Assembly (NCBI GenBank): GCA_011176655.1
Contig: DUEB01000028.1
Span: forward strand, 1-8,357
DNA: 8,357 nucleotides
Origin: Dehalococcoidia bacterium
Lineage (GTDB): Bacteria > Chloroflexota > Dehalococcoidia > Dehalococcoidales > UBA5760
Reading direction: 5' to 3'
Below are positions 1 to 6,722 of this stretch, piece after piece (position 1 is the stretch's first letter; each line of letters opens with the position of its first letter). The notes beneath the pieces are model-generated. The model made no database searches, was not told where the DNA came from, and saw only the letters and a program-made list of their open reading frames with translations. A program made the translations under genes and the position numbers.

Positions 1-1
1 C

Positions 2-607
2 CATGTTGCGCAGAGTTTGAAGCTGGCTCATGTTGCTTCCGGAGACCTGTTTCGTCAGGCGCTGGAGCAGGGAACAGACCTGGCGCTAAAGGCCAGGTCC
101 TATATGGAGGCGGGGAAGCTGGTTCCTGATGAGCTTACGGTGAGCATGGTCTTGGAGCGGCTTAAAGCGCCGGATTGCGAGACCGGGGTGGTTCTTGACG
201 GCTTTCCCCGGAACCTGAAACAGTCGGAGGCGTTGGATAAGGCCTTAAGTGGGCAGAACAGGTCTATCGACTGGGTGTTGTATATTAAGGTCTCCGAGGA
301 AGAAGTCCTGAGGCGCCTGGGCGGACGCTGGATTTGTCGCAGCTGTCAACTGCCGTATCACGCTACGGAGTCCCCGCCCCGGGTTCAGGGCAGGTGTGAC
401 AGGTGCGGCGGCGAGCTTTACCAGCGCCCTGATGATAATGTCGAGACAATTAAAAAGCGGCTGGCGGTGTATGCTCAGGAGACGGCGCCCCTTATTGACT
501 ATTACGCCCAGAGGGGTAAGCTAATAGAGGTCGATGGAGAGGGGGGGCCGGAGGCCGTGGGCGAGAGAATAATCGCGGCCCTGAAGCGAGGTACCGAGGC
601 GGGATGA
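2..607 (+). CDS. adk: Adenylate kinase, 5'-truncated by window edge
   Basis: Adenylate kinase interconverts ATP + AMP and 2 ADP in the cytoplasm. The reading frame is open to the window edge, and codons upstream of the TTG at 17 (reading HVAQS) still align with the family. The TTG is therefore internal, and roughly 18-20 N-terminal residues, including the P-loop GxPGxGKGTQ, lie outside. Visible motifs are the AMP-binding SGDLFR near 47-64, DGFPRN near 197-214, and a C-terminal RPDDNVETIKKRL stretch with the conserved Asp and Arg of the LID/core hinge. The LID carries two Cys pairs, CRSC (335-346) and CDRC (395-406), so it is the zinc-binding Cys4 type seen in many Gram-positive and related bacteria. 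The stop overlaps the map start as ATGA. Its place upstream of map and infA is the standard one, normally just after secY. Confidence 0.96.
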   Translation, partial: HVAQSLKLAHVASGDLFRQALEQGTDLALKARSYMEAGKLVPDELTVSMVLERLKAPDCETGVVLDGFPRNLKQSEALDKALSGQNRSIDWVLYIKVSEEEVLRRLGGRWICRSCQLPYHATESPPRVQGRCDRCGGELYQRPDDNVETIKKRLAVYAQETAPLIDYYAQRGKLIEVDGEGGPEAVGERIIAALKRGTEAG

Positions 608-1353
608 GTATTATCATCAAGTCAGACCGTGAGATTGCGGCTATGCGTGAGGCAGGCCGGGCTGTGGCTCTGGTGCTCAGGATATTGGCTGGAGAGCTAA
701 AAGCCGGCATGAAAACCAGGGAGTTGGATGCTATCGCCGCCCGGGAGCTGGAGAGGCTGGGAGCGAAGCCGTCGTTTAAGGGCTACCGGGGTTTTCCAGC
801 CAATCTCTGTGTCTCGGTAAATGACGAAATAGTGCACGGCATTCCGGGAGAGCGTGTCCTGGCTGAGGGTGATATCGTGTCCCTTGACCTGGGGGCAATT
901 GTTGACGGTTTTCAGGGTGATGCCGCGCTTACGGTAGGTATCGGCGAGATTAGCCCTGAGGCAGAACGGTTGCTAGAGACTACCAGGGCGGCGTTGCAGG
1001 CCGGGGTTGATATGGCTTATGCTGGGGCTAGGCTGGGGGATATCTCGGCGGCCATTCAGCAGTATGCGGAGTCAAGAGGCTACGGCGTGATTCGTGAGTA
1101 TACGGGGCATGGCATTGGTCGTGAGATGCACGAAGAACCGCAGATACCTAATTTCGGACAGCCGGGAACCGGGCCGCTGCTCAAGCGGGGCATGACCCTG
1201 GCGCTGGAGCCGATGGTGAGTATCGGTGATTGGCGGACGCGGCTTGATGGTAACCGCTGGACGGTGCTTACCGCCGACGGGAGTCTGTCGGCGCATTTTG
1301 AAGATACCGTGGCCATTACTGATGACGGAGCGGAGATACTTACGGTTGTATAG
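604..1353 (+). CDS. map: Type I methionine aminopeptidase
   Basis: Removes the initiator methionine from nascent proteins as they leave the ribosome. The 249-aa length is usual for a short bacterial type I enzyme without an N-terminal zinc-finger extension. The five dinuclear-metal ligands of the family are all present: D95 and D106 (in SLDLGAIVDGFQGD), H169 (in TGHGIGR), E202 (in LEPMV) and E233 (in HFEDT). The substrate-positioning histidines are at H78 (VHGIP) and H176 (MHEEP). The ATG overlaps the adk stop by 4 bp, with a GAGG-type ribosome site inside the end of adk, so translation is probably coupled. There is no sign of disruption, and the enzyme is expected to be active. Confidence 0.97.
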   Translation: MSIIIKSDREIAAMREAGRAVALVLRILAGELKAGMKTRELDAIAARELERLGAKPSFKGYRGFPANLCVSVNDEIVHGIPGERVLAEGDIVSLDLGAIVDGFQGDAALTVGIGEISPEAERLLETTRAALQAGVDMAYAGARLGDISAAIQQYAESRGYGVIREYTGHGIGREMHEEPQIPNFGQPGTGPLLKRGMTLALEPMVSIGDWRTRLDGNRWTVLTADGSLSAHFEDTVAITDDGAEILTVV

Positions 1354-1364
1354 AGGGGTAGGTT

Positions 1365-1583
1365 ATGCCCAAGAAAGAGGCTATTGAGGTTGAGGGGACG
1401 GTAGTGGAACCACTGCCTAATGCCATGTTTCGCGTCGAGCTGCCGAACGGTCATCAGGTGCTGGCTCATATTTCGGGAAAAATAAGGTTGCATTACATCA
1501 GAATATTACCGGGGGACAGGGTGCTGGTCGAGCTCTCCCCTTATGATTTGAATCGGGGTAGGATTACCTACCGTTTGAAGTAG
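1365..1583 (+). CDS. infA: Translation initiation factor IF-1
   Basis: IF-1 is a small OB-fold protein that binds the ribosomal A site during initiation and helps IF-2 and IF-3 select the initiator tRNA. The 72-aa length is exactly typical. Conserved segments are visible in order: the N-terminal [20 protein letters not shown], then [20 protein letters not shown] with the family's GH-x-hydrophobic-LAHISGK, then [18 protein letters not shown] and the basic end RGRITYR. An AGGGG ribosome site (1354-1358) lies six bases before the ATG and directly follows the map stop. Its position between map and rpmJ is the classic alpha-operon arrangement. Confidence 0.98.
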   Translation: MPKKEAIEVEGTVVEPLPNAMFRVELPNGHQVLAHISGKIRLHYIRILPGDRVLVELSPYDLNRGRITYRLK

Positions 1584-1595
1584 TGGGAGTTTAAA

Positions 1596-1709
1596 GTGAA
1601 AGTCAGAGCTTCAGTCAAGGTTAGATGTGAAAAGTGTAAAGTGATTAAGCGGCGGGGGGTGCTCAGGGTCATCTGCTCCAACCCCCGGCACAAGCAGAGG
1701 CAGGGCTAG
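1596..1709 (+). CDS. rpmJ: Ribosomal protein bL36, zinc-binding form
   Basis: A 37-codon gene reading [14 protein letters not shown] at its start and ending [10 protein letters not shown]. It encodes the large-subunit protein bL36, a tiny zinc-ribbon protein bound to 23S rRNA. The zinc ligands are C11, C14, C27 and H32 (C-x2-C-x12-C-x4-H), so this is the Cys-containing (C+) form rather than the zinc-free paralogue. Translation starts at GTG, 12 bases after infA, with a GGGAG-like ribosome site around 1585-1589. The 37-aa length and the location between infA and rpsM are canonical. The gene is easily missed because of its size and GTG start. Confidence 0.97.
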   Translation: MKVRASVKVRCEKCKVIKRRGVLRVICSNPRHKQRQG

Positions 1710-1738
1710 ATGTCTGCCGGAGTAAGGAGGGAGTCCTG

Positions 1739-2128
1739 ATGCCACGTGTTGCCGGTGTTGATATACCCAGAAATAAGCAAATATGGGTAGCGTTGCAGTA
1801 TATCTACGGTATCGGCCCAACCTTGAGCCAGAAGATTCTGGCTGAGGTGGGTATTGATGCTACTACCAAGGCGGATAATCTTACCGAGGACGAGGTTAAC
1901 CGCCTTCGTGAGACTATTGACCACGGCTATCTTGTTGAGGGTGACCTGAGAAAGGAGGTCAACTTCAACGTAAAACGCCTCATCGAGATTGGCAGCTATC
2001 GTGGTCTGAGGCATCGTTATGGCTTACCGTCCAGGGGGCAGCGGACCCGGACCAACGCCCGGGCGCGGCGCGGGACCCGTAAGACGGTAGCCGGTAGAGG
2101 TAAGAGACGCGGCGTGGCTAAGAAGTAG
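1739..2128 (+). CDS. rpsM: Ribosomal protein uS13
   Basis: Small-subunit head protein that contacts 16S rRNA, the P-site tRNA and the large subunit. At 129 aa it is slightly longer than the E. coli protein but normal for this family. Diagnostic segments are the N-terminal [11 protein letters not shown], then the helix-hairpin region ALQYIYGIG, and the strongly basic C-terminal part [18 protein letters not shown] followed by [12 protein letters not shown], which reaches toward tRNA. The very basic tail ([11 protein letters not shown]) is as expected. A strong ribosome site AAGGAGGG (1724-1731) lies seven bases before the ATG. It is followed closely by rpsK. Confidence 0.98.
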   Translation: MPRVAGVDIPRNKQIWVALQYIYGIGPTLSQKILAEVGIDATTKADNLTEDEVNRLRETIDHGYLVEGDLRKEVNFNVKRLIEIGSYRGLRHRYGLPSRGQRTRTNARARRGTRKTVAGRGKRRGVAKK

Positions 2129-2161
2129 CCTGGCCCGTGATGTATAATATCAGGAGGCAGA

Positions 2162-2554
2162 ATGGCACAGAAGAGGCGAGCTAAAGGCAGGAGGCGGGAA
2201 CGTAAGTCGATTCCCGCCGGCCGGGCGTATATTCAGTCCACCTTCAATAACACCATCGTGACGCTTACTGACCCCAAGGGGAATGTTATCGCCTGGGGTA
2301 GCTCCGGCACTGCCGGATTCAAGGGGTCGCGTAAGGGCACTCCCTATGCCGCCCAGCTGGCGGCTCGTGATGCGGCACGGAGGGCTATGGAGCATGGCTT
2401 GCGCCAGATTGAGGTTTATGTTAAAGGGCCGGGCAGTGGTCGTGAAGCGGCGATTCGCTCGCTGCAGAGCTCCGGGCTCTATATTACGAGTATCAGGGAC
2501 GTAACGCCTATTCCGCATAATGGCTGTCGTCCCCCGAAGAGAAGACGGGTGTAG
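2162..2554 (+). CDS. rpsK: Ribosomal protein uS11
   Basis: Small-subunit platform protein that binds 16S rRNA near the E site and partners bS18 and bS21. The 130-aa product has a basic N-terminal tail ([12 protein letters not shown]). It then carries the highly conserved body with [36 protein letters not shown] and [16 protein letters not shown]. It ends in the invariant [18 protein letters not shown] block, with the Asn-Gly step that is isomerised to isoaspartate in some bacteria. A clear AGGAGG site (2152-2157) precedes the ATG. Only 5 bp separate it from rpsD. Confidence 0.98.
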   Translation: MAQKRRAKGRRRERKSIPAGRAYIQSTFNNTIVTLTDPKGNVIAWGSSGTAGFKGSRKGTPYAAQLAARDAARRAMEHGLRQIEVYVKGPGSGREAAIRSLQSSGLYITSIRDVTPIPHNGCRPPKRRRV

Positions 2555-2559
2555 GGAAA

Positions 2560-3186
2560 ATGGCAAGATATACAGAAGCAGTTTGTCGGTTATGTCGGCG
2601 TAGTGGCGAGAAGCTGATGCTTAAGGGTGGCCGGTGCCTGACGCCTAAGTGTGCCATGGAGCGGCGGGCAAAACCACCGGGGCAGCAGCTTGGTCGTCGT
2701 CGGCGGGTTTCTGACCGTGGTTTTCAGTTGAGAGAGAAGCAGAGAGTCCGTTATATCTATGGCATGCTGGAGAGGCAGTTCCGGCGCTTTTTTGCTCAGG
2801 CTGAGAAGCAGCCGGGTATTACCGGCGAGAATCTACTGGTGCTCCTGGAGAGGCGGCTGGACAATGTCGTCTATCGTCTGGGCTTTGCCGATTCCCGTTC
2901 CCAGGCACGTCAGCTGGTGCGGCACGGGCATGTCTTACTCAATGGTCGCAAGACCGATATTCCGTCCTGTCTGGTTAAAGAGGGTGATGAGATTAGCTGG
3001 CGGGAGCGCAGCGCCAAAACGGGATACTATGCTGAAGTAGCCAAGAGCATTGAAGCCAAATCGGTTCCCGGCTGGCTGAGCCTGGACAGGCAGCGCCTGG
3101 TTGGTCGGGTTGTCTCCCCGCCCACCCCTGATGAAATCGAGACTCAGTTCGAGATAAAGAATATAGTCGAGTACTATTCGCGTTAG
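2560..3186 (+). CDS. rpsD: Ribosomal protein uS4, zinc-binding form
   Basis: A primary 16S rRNA-binding protein that nucleates assembly of the small subunit. The 208-aa length is normal. The N-terminal domain holds a Cys4 zinc site (C9, C12, C26 and C31, in [10 protein letters not shown] and CLTPKC), as in Thermus-type S4 and unlike the Cys-free E. coli form. An S4 RNA-binding domain spans about residues 98-160 ([20 protein letters not shown], then [17 protein letters not shown]). The C-terminus ends ...KNIVEYYSR, as usual. The ribosome site is weak (AGGG just after the rpsK stop), so expression may depend on coupling to rpsK. In enteric bacteria S4 represses this operon by binding mRNA; I see no leader structure here that would show the same. 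Confidence 0.98.
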   Translation: MARYTEAVCRLCRRSGEKLMLKGGRCLTPKCAMERRAKPPGQQLGRRRRVSDRGFQLREKQRVRYIYGMLERQFRRFFAQAEKQPGITGENLLVLLERRLDNVVYRLGFADSRSQARQLVRHGHVLLNGRKTDIPSCLVKEGDEISWRERSAKTGYYAEVAKSIEAKSVPGWLSLDRQRLVGRVVSPPTPDEIETQFEIKNIVEYYSR

Positions 3187-3197
3187 GTCGGCGAGTG

Positions 3198-3203
3198 AGG
3201 AGG
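3198..3203 (+). promoter_or_regulatory. Ribosome binding site deciding the rpoA TTG start
   Basis: A perfect AGGAGG lies six bases before the TTG at 3210. An in-frame TAG (3207-3209) sits directly before that TTG, so no earlier start is possible. The next residues already belong to the conserved N-terminus of the alpha subunit. Confidence 0.85.
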
Positions 3204-3209
3204 GAGTAG

Positions 3210-4190
3210 TTGTCTCGCTTAGTAATACCCAATATTGAGTGCGTTGAGAGCCGGGATAATTTTGGCCGCTTTCTGGCGGAGCCGCTGGAGACGGGATTTG
3301 GGGTCACCCTGGGTAACTCCTTACGCAGGGTGTTGCTCAACTATCTGCCCGGGGCGGCGGTAACCAGTATCAGCATTGAAGGCATACAGCACGAATTTTC
3401 GACTATTCCCCACATCAAAGGAGATGTCACCGAGTTCATCCTTAATGTCAAGGAGCTGCGCTTAATCCCTGTTTCCGGAGAGCCGGGCAAGCTGGTACTG
3501 GATGTCGCCGGCGAGGGTCGGGTCTGCGCTGCGGACATTAAGCCGTCGACGGACTTTGAGGTTGCCAATCCGGAGCTACATCTGGCGACCCTTGATTCGC
3601 CCGAGGCTAAGCTCTACGTGGAGTTTGGCGTGGAGCTGGGTGCTGGCTACCGGCAGGCCGAGTCCAGAGAGGACCTGCCCATAGGCACCATTCCGATAGA
3701 TGCTATCTTCACCCCGATACGGAAGGTGAATTTCACCGTGGAGGCGGCCCATGGCGGTGAGGGGGCTAACCGCGAGCGGTTACACTTGGAGGTGTGGACG
3801 GACGGGGCCATGGCGCCGGTCGAGGCGGTGAGCCGCAGTGCCGCGATTCTGGTGGAGCAACTGACGCCTTTCGTTAGCTGTGCTCTGGCTGTCGAGGCTA
3901 AGGTAGAGGAGCAGCGGGTTCGTTTGTCCATTCCGGAGGAGCTTTACAATATGCCGGTGGACAGGCTGGACTTATCGGTGCGGACGATGAACTGTCTGCG
4001 GCGGGGCGGTATCGAAACGGTGGGGCAGGTCATCAGTAAAGGAGATAGGGGGCTGATGGCTCTACGTAATTTCGGTGAGAAGTCCAGTCAGGAGATAGAG
4101 GAGCGTCTTAGAGATCTGGGTCTGTCGCTGGCTCCTCCGCCGGAGGAATCGGTCGCACCCTCTGAGGAAGGGCAGGTAGATGAGACATAG
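3210..4190 (+). CDS. rpoA: RNA polymerase alpha subunit
   Basis: Alpha dimerises to start RNA polymerase assembly, and its C-terminal domain contacts UP elements and activators. At 326 aa it has the complete two-domain layout. The N-terminal domain (about 1-230) includes the dimerisation/beta-contact helix motif [13 protein letters not shown] (31-43). A linker follows, then the C-terminal domain (about 245-308) with [14 protein letters not shown]. There R258, N261 and C262 correspond to the DNA-contacting R265/N268/C269 region of E. coli. The tail after about residue 308 is Pro/Glu-rich and acidic. Translation starts at TTG behind a perfect Shine-Dalgarno; no other start is available upstream. 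The 3' end overlaps rplQ by 11 bp, which suggests coupling. Confidence 0.98.
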   Translation: MSRLVIPNIECVESRDNFGRFLAEPLETGFGVTLGNSLRRVLLNYLPGAAVTSISIEGIQHEFSTIPHIKGDVTEFILNVKELRLIPVSGEPGKLVLDVAGEGRVCAADIKPSTDFEVANPELHLATLDSPEAKLYVEFGVELGAGYRQAESREDLPIGTIPIDAIFTPIRKVNFTVEAAHGGEGANRERLHLEVWTDGAMAPVEAVSRSAAILVEQLTPFVSCALAVEAKVEEQRVRLSIPEELYNMPVDRLDLSVRTMNCLRRGGIETVGQVISKGDRGLMALRNFGEKSSQEIEERLRDLGLSLAPPPEESVAPSEEGQVDET

Positions 4191-4533
4191 AGTTGTGGGG
4201 AGAAGGTTAGGCAGGTCTTCGGGGCACCGGAGAGCCCTGTTCCGGGGACTGGTGACCGACCTTTTGGGCTACGAGAAGATTACCACTACCGAGGCTAAAG
4301 CCAAGGAAGTGCGCGGTCTGGCTGATAAGATGATTACCCTGGGTAAGAAGGGAGGCCTGCCCGCCCGTCGGCAGGCACTGACCTTTGTTCTGGATGAAAA
4401 GACGGTTGAAAAGGTTTTTTCCTACCTGGCCCCGAGGTATGCTGAACGGAGTGGGGGCTATACCCGTATCGTCAAGCTGGGACCCAGACTGGGCGATGGC
4501 GCCTCTATGGTTCGGCTTGAGCTGGTTGAGTGA
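4180..4533 (+). CDS. rplQ: Ribosomal protein bL17
   Basis: Large-subunit protein located near the peptide exit tunnel. The 117-aa product is the short core form without a C-terminal extension. Conserved segments are the N-terminal [20 protein letters not shown], the segment [20 protein letters not shown] with the family's I-x-TTxxKAKE, and the C-terminal [19 protein letters not shown] followed by LELVE. Its ribosome site (GAGGAAGGG, 4164-4172) is inside the acidic tail of rpoA, seven bases before the ATG. The rpoA-rplQ pair is nearly universal in bacteria. Confidence 0.98.
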   Translation: MRHRVVGRRLGRSSGHRRALFRGLVTDLLGYEKITTTEAKAKEVRGLADKMITLGKKGGLPARRQALTFVLDEKTVEKVFSYLAPRYAERSGGYTRIVKLGPRLGDGASMVRLELVE

Positions 4534-4535
4534 AG

Positions 4536-4540
4536 AAGGA
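4536..4540 (+). promoter_or_regulatory. Ribosome binding site favouring the GTG at 4548 for truA
   Basis: AAGGA is followed by a seven-base spacer (TTTTCCT) and then GTG at 4548. The upstream GTG at 4530 has only weak complementarity before it. This is the main reason for choosing the shorter truA product. Confidence 0.55.
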
Positions 4541-4547
4541 TTTTCCT

Positions 4548-5318
4548 GTGGCAGCCGCTACCAAGGTTGTCTTAATAATTGAATACGAGGGCACGCGCTA
4601 TCACGGTTTCCAGTTGCAGCCTAGGCTGCCCACCATTCAGCGGGAGCTGGAGCGGGCGCTGGGTAAGCTTACCGGCAGCCGGCGGCGGGTGGTGGCGGCC
4701 AGCCGGACTGATGCCGGGGTGCACGCCAGAGGGCAGGTGGTTAGCTTCAGAACCGGGTCAAGCCTGCCTGCACTGACCTTTGTCACCGGGCTGAACCACT
4801 ACTTACCGGAGGATATTGCGGTCAGGGCGGCATACCGGGTAGACGATTCGTTTCATGTCCAGCGTGATGCCGTCAGCCGGGAATACAGTTACTATGTATT
4901 GAACAGCCAGACCCGCTCTCCACTGGGGAGGGTGACTTCTTATCTGGTGTCGGGTCGGCTGGATATTGAGGCCATGAATAGGGCCTGCCGGCTTCTGTTG
5001 GGCGAGCACGACCTGGTTTCGTTTGCCAGCCGCATGGAGGTCGGGGAGAGAAGCACGCTGCGGAATATACTTCGAGCCGGGGTAGCCAGGGAAGAGGAGA
5101 TGGTCGTTTTCGATATAATGGCTAAATCCTTCCTGCCCCATCAGGTTCGTAATACCGTGGGCTTACTATTGAGAGTGGGTTTGAGTAAAATGGGCGCTAG
5201 TGAAGTTCGTGATATAATAGAGGCCAGGAAACCGGGGCTGGCTGGCCCCACTATCCCCGCCTGTGGGCTGTGCCTTATACGCGTGAATTATGTGCTTCCC
5301 TTTGAGGAGATGAGATGA
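4548..5318 (+). CDS. truA: tRNA pseudouridine synthase A
   Basis: Converts uridines at tRNA positions 38-40 in the anticodon stem-loop to pseudouridine. The chosen start gives 256 aa, the usual family length. Visible features are the N-terminal [15 protein letters not shown] (family EYDGxxYxGFQ), then the catalytic motif [13 protein letters not shown] whose aspartate codon is at 4710-4712. Further on are [17 protein letters not shown] and, near the C-terminus, [17 protein letters not shown], with the conserved basic residue of the second half. Two starts are possible. GTG at 4530 forms a GTGA overlap with rplQ and gives 262 aa; GTG at 4548 has the better ribosome site. Conservation begins only after both, so it does not decide. 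In many Firmicutes the ECF transporter genes lie between rplQ and truA; here they are absent. Confidence 0.95.
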   Translation: MAAATKVVLIIEYEGTRYHGFQLQPRLPTIQRELERALGKLTGSRRRVVAASRTDAGVHARGQVVSFRTGSSLPALTFVTGLNHYLPEDIAVRAAYRVDDSFHVQRDAVSREYSYYVLNSQTRSPLGRVTSYLVSGRLDIEAMNRACRLLLGEHDLVSFASRMEVGERSTLRNILRAGVAREEEMVVFDIMAKSFLPHQVRNTVGLLLRVGLSKMGASEVRDIIEARKPGLAGPTIPACGLCLIRVNYVLPFEEMR

Positions 5319-5776
5319 AGACCTATAGTGCTAAGGCATCCGAGATTAGACGCGAGCGGCACGTCATTGATGCCGAGGATAAGATTCTGGGTAGGCTGGC
5401 TACCGAGGTAGCCCGGTTACTCATGGGTAAACATAAACCGATGTTTAGCCGTAATCTGGACGTCGGTGACTTTGTGGTGGTTATCAACGCAGCCAAGGTC
5501 AGGGTTACCGGCAACAAGGCGAAGCAGAAGTTCTATTACCGGCATTCCGGCTATCCTGGGGGCTTTAAGAGCATCAGCTACGAGAAGTTAATGCAGACCA
5601 AACCGACCCGGGTGGTGGAGCATGCCGTGAAGGGGATGGTGCCTCATAACCGGCTGGGGGCCAGCATGATGAAGAAGCTGAAGGTATATGCCGGTGCTAG
5701 TCAGCCCCGTCCGGCCAAGGCCCAGGCCAAGGCAGAGGCAGAGGTTAAGGCAGTTACTAATCCGGAAAGAGAATAG
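5315..5776 (+). CDS. rplM: Ribosomal protein uL13
   Basis: Early-assembly large-subunit protein that binds 23S rRNA. The product is 153 aa, about 10 residues longer than the common 142-aa form. It shows [11 protein letters not shown] at the start, then [60 protein letters not shown] with SGYPGG, and [12 protein letters not shown] with [11 protein letters not shown]. The extra length is a low-complexity Ala/Lys/Glu tail ([13 protein letters not shown]) encoded by near-repeats of GGCCAA/GGCAGA around 5715-5757. The ATG overlaps the truA stop as ATGA, with a GAGGAG site (5304-5309) inside the end of truA. It is paired with rpsI, as in most bacteria. Confidence 0.98.
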   Translation: MKTYSAKASEIRRERHVIDAEDKILGRLATEVARLLMGKHKPMFSRNLDVGDFVVVINAAKVRVTGNKAKQKFYYRHSGYPGGFKSISYEKLMQTKPTRVVEHAVKGMVPHNRLGASMMKKLKVYAGASQPRPAKAQAKAEAEVKAVTNPERE

Positions 5777-5782
5777 GTTTTG

Positions 5783-6178
5783 ATGGAAGAGCAAAGTTAC
5801 TTTTATGGCACCGGTAAGCGCAAGACGGCGATTGCTAGGGTAAGGTTGATACCCGGGGAGGGCTCAATCATTGTCAACAATATGCCCTATGAGGAGCGCT
5901 TCCCGCGTCCCGAGCACCGTCGGGTAATCCAGCAGCCGCTCCTGGTTACGGAGAGCGTGGGTAAATTTAACGTGCTGATTAAGGTGGAGGGTGGTGGCGT
6001 GTCCGGACAGGCCGGGGCTATCTCCCACGGTATTGCCCGGGCTCTGGTGAAGGCCGACGAGAGGCTGAGGCCGAGGCTGCGTGAGGACGGGTTGCTTACC
6101 CGCGACAGCCGGATCAAGGAGCGTAAGAAGGTTGGCCTCAGGCGGGCCCGCAAGGCGCCTCAGTACACCAAGCGGTAA
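5783..6178 (+). CDS. rpsI: Ribosomal protein uS9
   Basis: Small-subunit head protein whose C-terminal tail reaches the P-site tRNA anticodon. The product is 131 aa from the ATG. Conserved segments are [17 protein letters not shown], the middle [20 protein letters not shown] with [20 protein letters not shown], and the invariant basic end [23 protein letters not shown] directly before the ATG (5780) is in frame, but ATG is preferred: AGG at 5775-5777 sits five bases before it, and the family commonly starts close to the Tyr-Tyr/Phe-Gly-Thr-Gly-Arg/Lys-Arg-Lys motif. It is the last gene of the plus-strand cluster and is followed by a strong terminator. Confidence 0.97.
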   Translation: MEEQSYFYGTGKRKTAIARVRLIPGEGSIIVNNMPYEERFPRPEHRRVIQQPLLVTESVGKFNVLIKVEGGGVSGQAGAISHGIARALVKADERLRPRLREDGLLTRDSRIKERKKVGLRRARKAPQYTKR

Positions 6179-6203
6179 AAGCTGGCGCTCACCGTTGTTT
6201 AAG

Positions 6204-6243
6204 CGGCGTATGGGGAAGGTTATGCATATCTTCTTCCCCGCCG
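6204..6243 (+). other. Bulged inverted repeat in the rpsI 3' untranslated region
   Basis: A perfect 7-bp stem pairs GGGGAAG (6212-6218) with CTTCCCC (6233-6239). It can be extended by CGGC (6204-6207) pairing with GCCG (6240-6243) around a four-base bulge. The 14-base loop contains the self-complementary TATGCATA. No T-tract follows it, so it is not itself a standard terminator. It could stabilise the 3' end of the mRNA, or simply reflect chance pairing. Whether it folds in the cell is unknown. Confidence 0.4.
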
Positions 6244-6254
6244 ACGATTTCGTG

Positions 6255-6300
6255 AAAAAAATAGAGGGTTGTCCCGCTAGGGGCAGCCCTCTTTTATCTT
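6255..6300. terminator. Bidirectional intrinsic terminator between convergent operons
   Basis: A 13-bp stem (6263-6275 with 6280-6292, containing two G-U type pairs) closes a GCTA tetraloop. On the plus strand it is followed by TTTTATCTT. On the minus strand the seven-A run at 6255-6261 reads as seven T residues after the stem. It therefore fits Rho-independent termination for both the ribosomal cluster and the minus-strand operon, whose last genes converge on it. Confidence 0.93.
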
Positions 6301-6324
6301 CAGGAAGCTCGTTCGGCTTAAGCC

Positions 6325-6720
6325 TCACACCAGCCGCCAGTCCTTATAGCCCTGCTGCATCACGGCTAGATACTCCGGGGAGGGCTTACCTGGCTCGGCT
6401 CGCCCGCTCTGGATGTAGGTTACCGCCTCTATCGGTTCGCCGTCTTCATTGTTGACGATGACATTCATACGGCGGTAATCGCTGCCCTCATGTTTATCCA
6501 GCCGCCGCAGGCACTCTTCACTGACTTCATAGGTGGCGCCGGGGACCTTGCCGCCCCTAATCGGTCTGATGGTAGCGATACTCCCCCGCCACCTTCGCGA
6601 CCAGCCGATAAATACCACCTGGTAGTGGTGCAGGGTGGCGGGGAACTTGGGCTGGCTATCGGGGCAGCGTTCCTGCATCTGCTTGCGGTTTAGATTTGAG
6701 GCATAGGCAAAATAGTACAT
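6325..6720 (-). CDS. Gamma-glutamylcyclotransferase-like (AIG2-fold) protein
   Basis: A 131-aa protein of the GGCT/AIG2 superfamily. Members release 5-oxoproline from gamma-glutamyl compounds, but many bacterial members have untested substrates. The family signature YFAYGSN appears as YFAYASN (residues 3-9). The putative catalytic acid is E78 in LRRLDKHEGSDYRR, matching the family's D-x2-E-G-x3-Y pattern with Y82. Further typical elements are the central GATYEVSEECLRRLD and the C-terminal PSPEYLAVMQQGYKDW. The ATG has an AAAGGGA site (6726-6732) five bases upstream, and that site lies in the end of the preceding isomerase gene, with a gap of only 2 bp. Co-transcription is very likely, but nothing in the sequence explains why it is linked to sugar-phosphate enzymes. 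The exact activity is uncertain. Confidence 0.88.
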   Translation of the reverse strand: MYYFAYASNLNRKQMQERCPDSQPKFPATLHHYQVVFIGWSRRWRGSIATIRPIRGGKVPGATYEVSEECLRRLDKHEGSDYRRMNVIVNNEDGEPIEAVTYIQSGRAEPGKPSPEYLAVMQQGYKDWRLV

Positions 6721-6722
6721 CG

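Noticed and set aside
1080..1493. 137-aa minus-strand open frame across map and infA
   Set aside because: Lies antisense to two well-conserved genes, spans their junction, has no recognisable domain, and has composition expected of an antisense shadow.
2143..2148. Exact TATAAT in the rpsM-rpsK gap, a possible promoter for rpsK
   Set aside because: No -35 at the right distance, and the predicted transcript would start at about the ribosome site of rpsK, leaving it unusable.
5114..5119. TATAAT inside truA
   Set aside because: No TG extension and no -35-like element; the bases encode Asp-Ile-Met in a well-conserved gene.
6315..6324. Perfect palindrome GGCTTAAGCC just after the GGCT-like gene stop
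   Set aside because: Only 10 bp with no loop, so it cannot form a useful hairpin; too short to support as an operator or recombination site.
5864..6328. 154-aa minus-strand open frame over rpsI and the terminator
   Set aside because: It runs through the bidirectional terminator and antisense to the conserved rpsI; no family resemblance.
6081..6455. 124-aa plus-strand open frame spanning the rpsI end, the terminator and part of the GGCT-like gene
   Set aside because: Out of frame with rpsI, passes through the terminator hairpin and antisense into a real gene; no conserved features.
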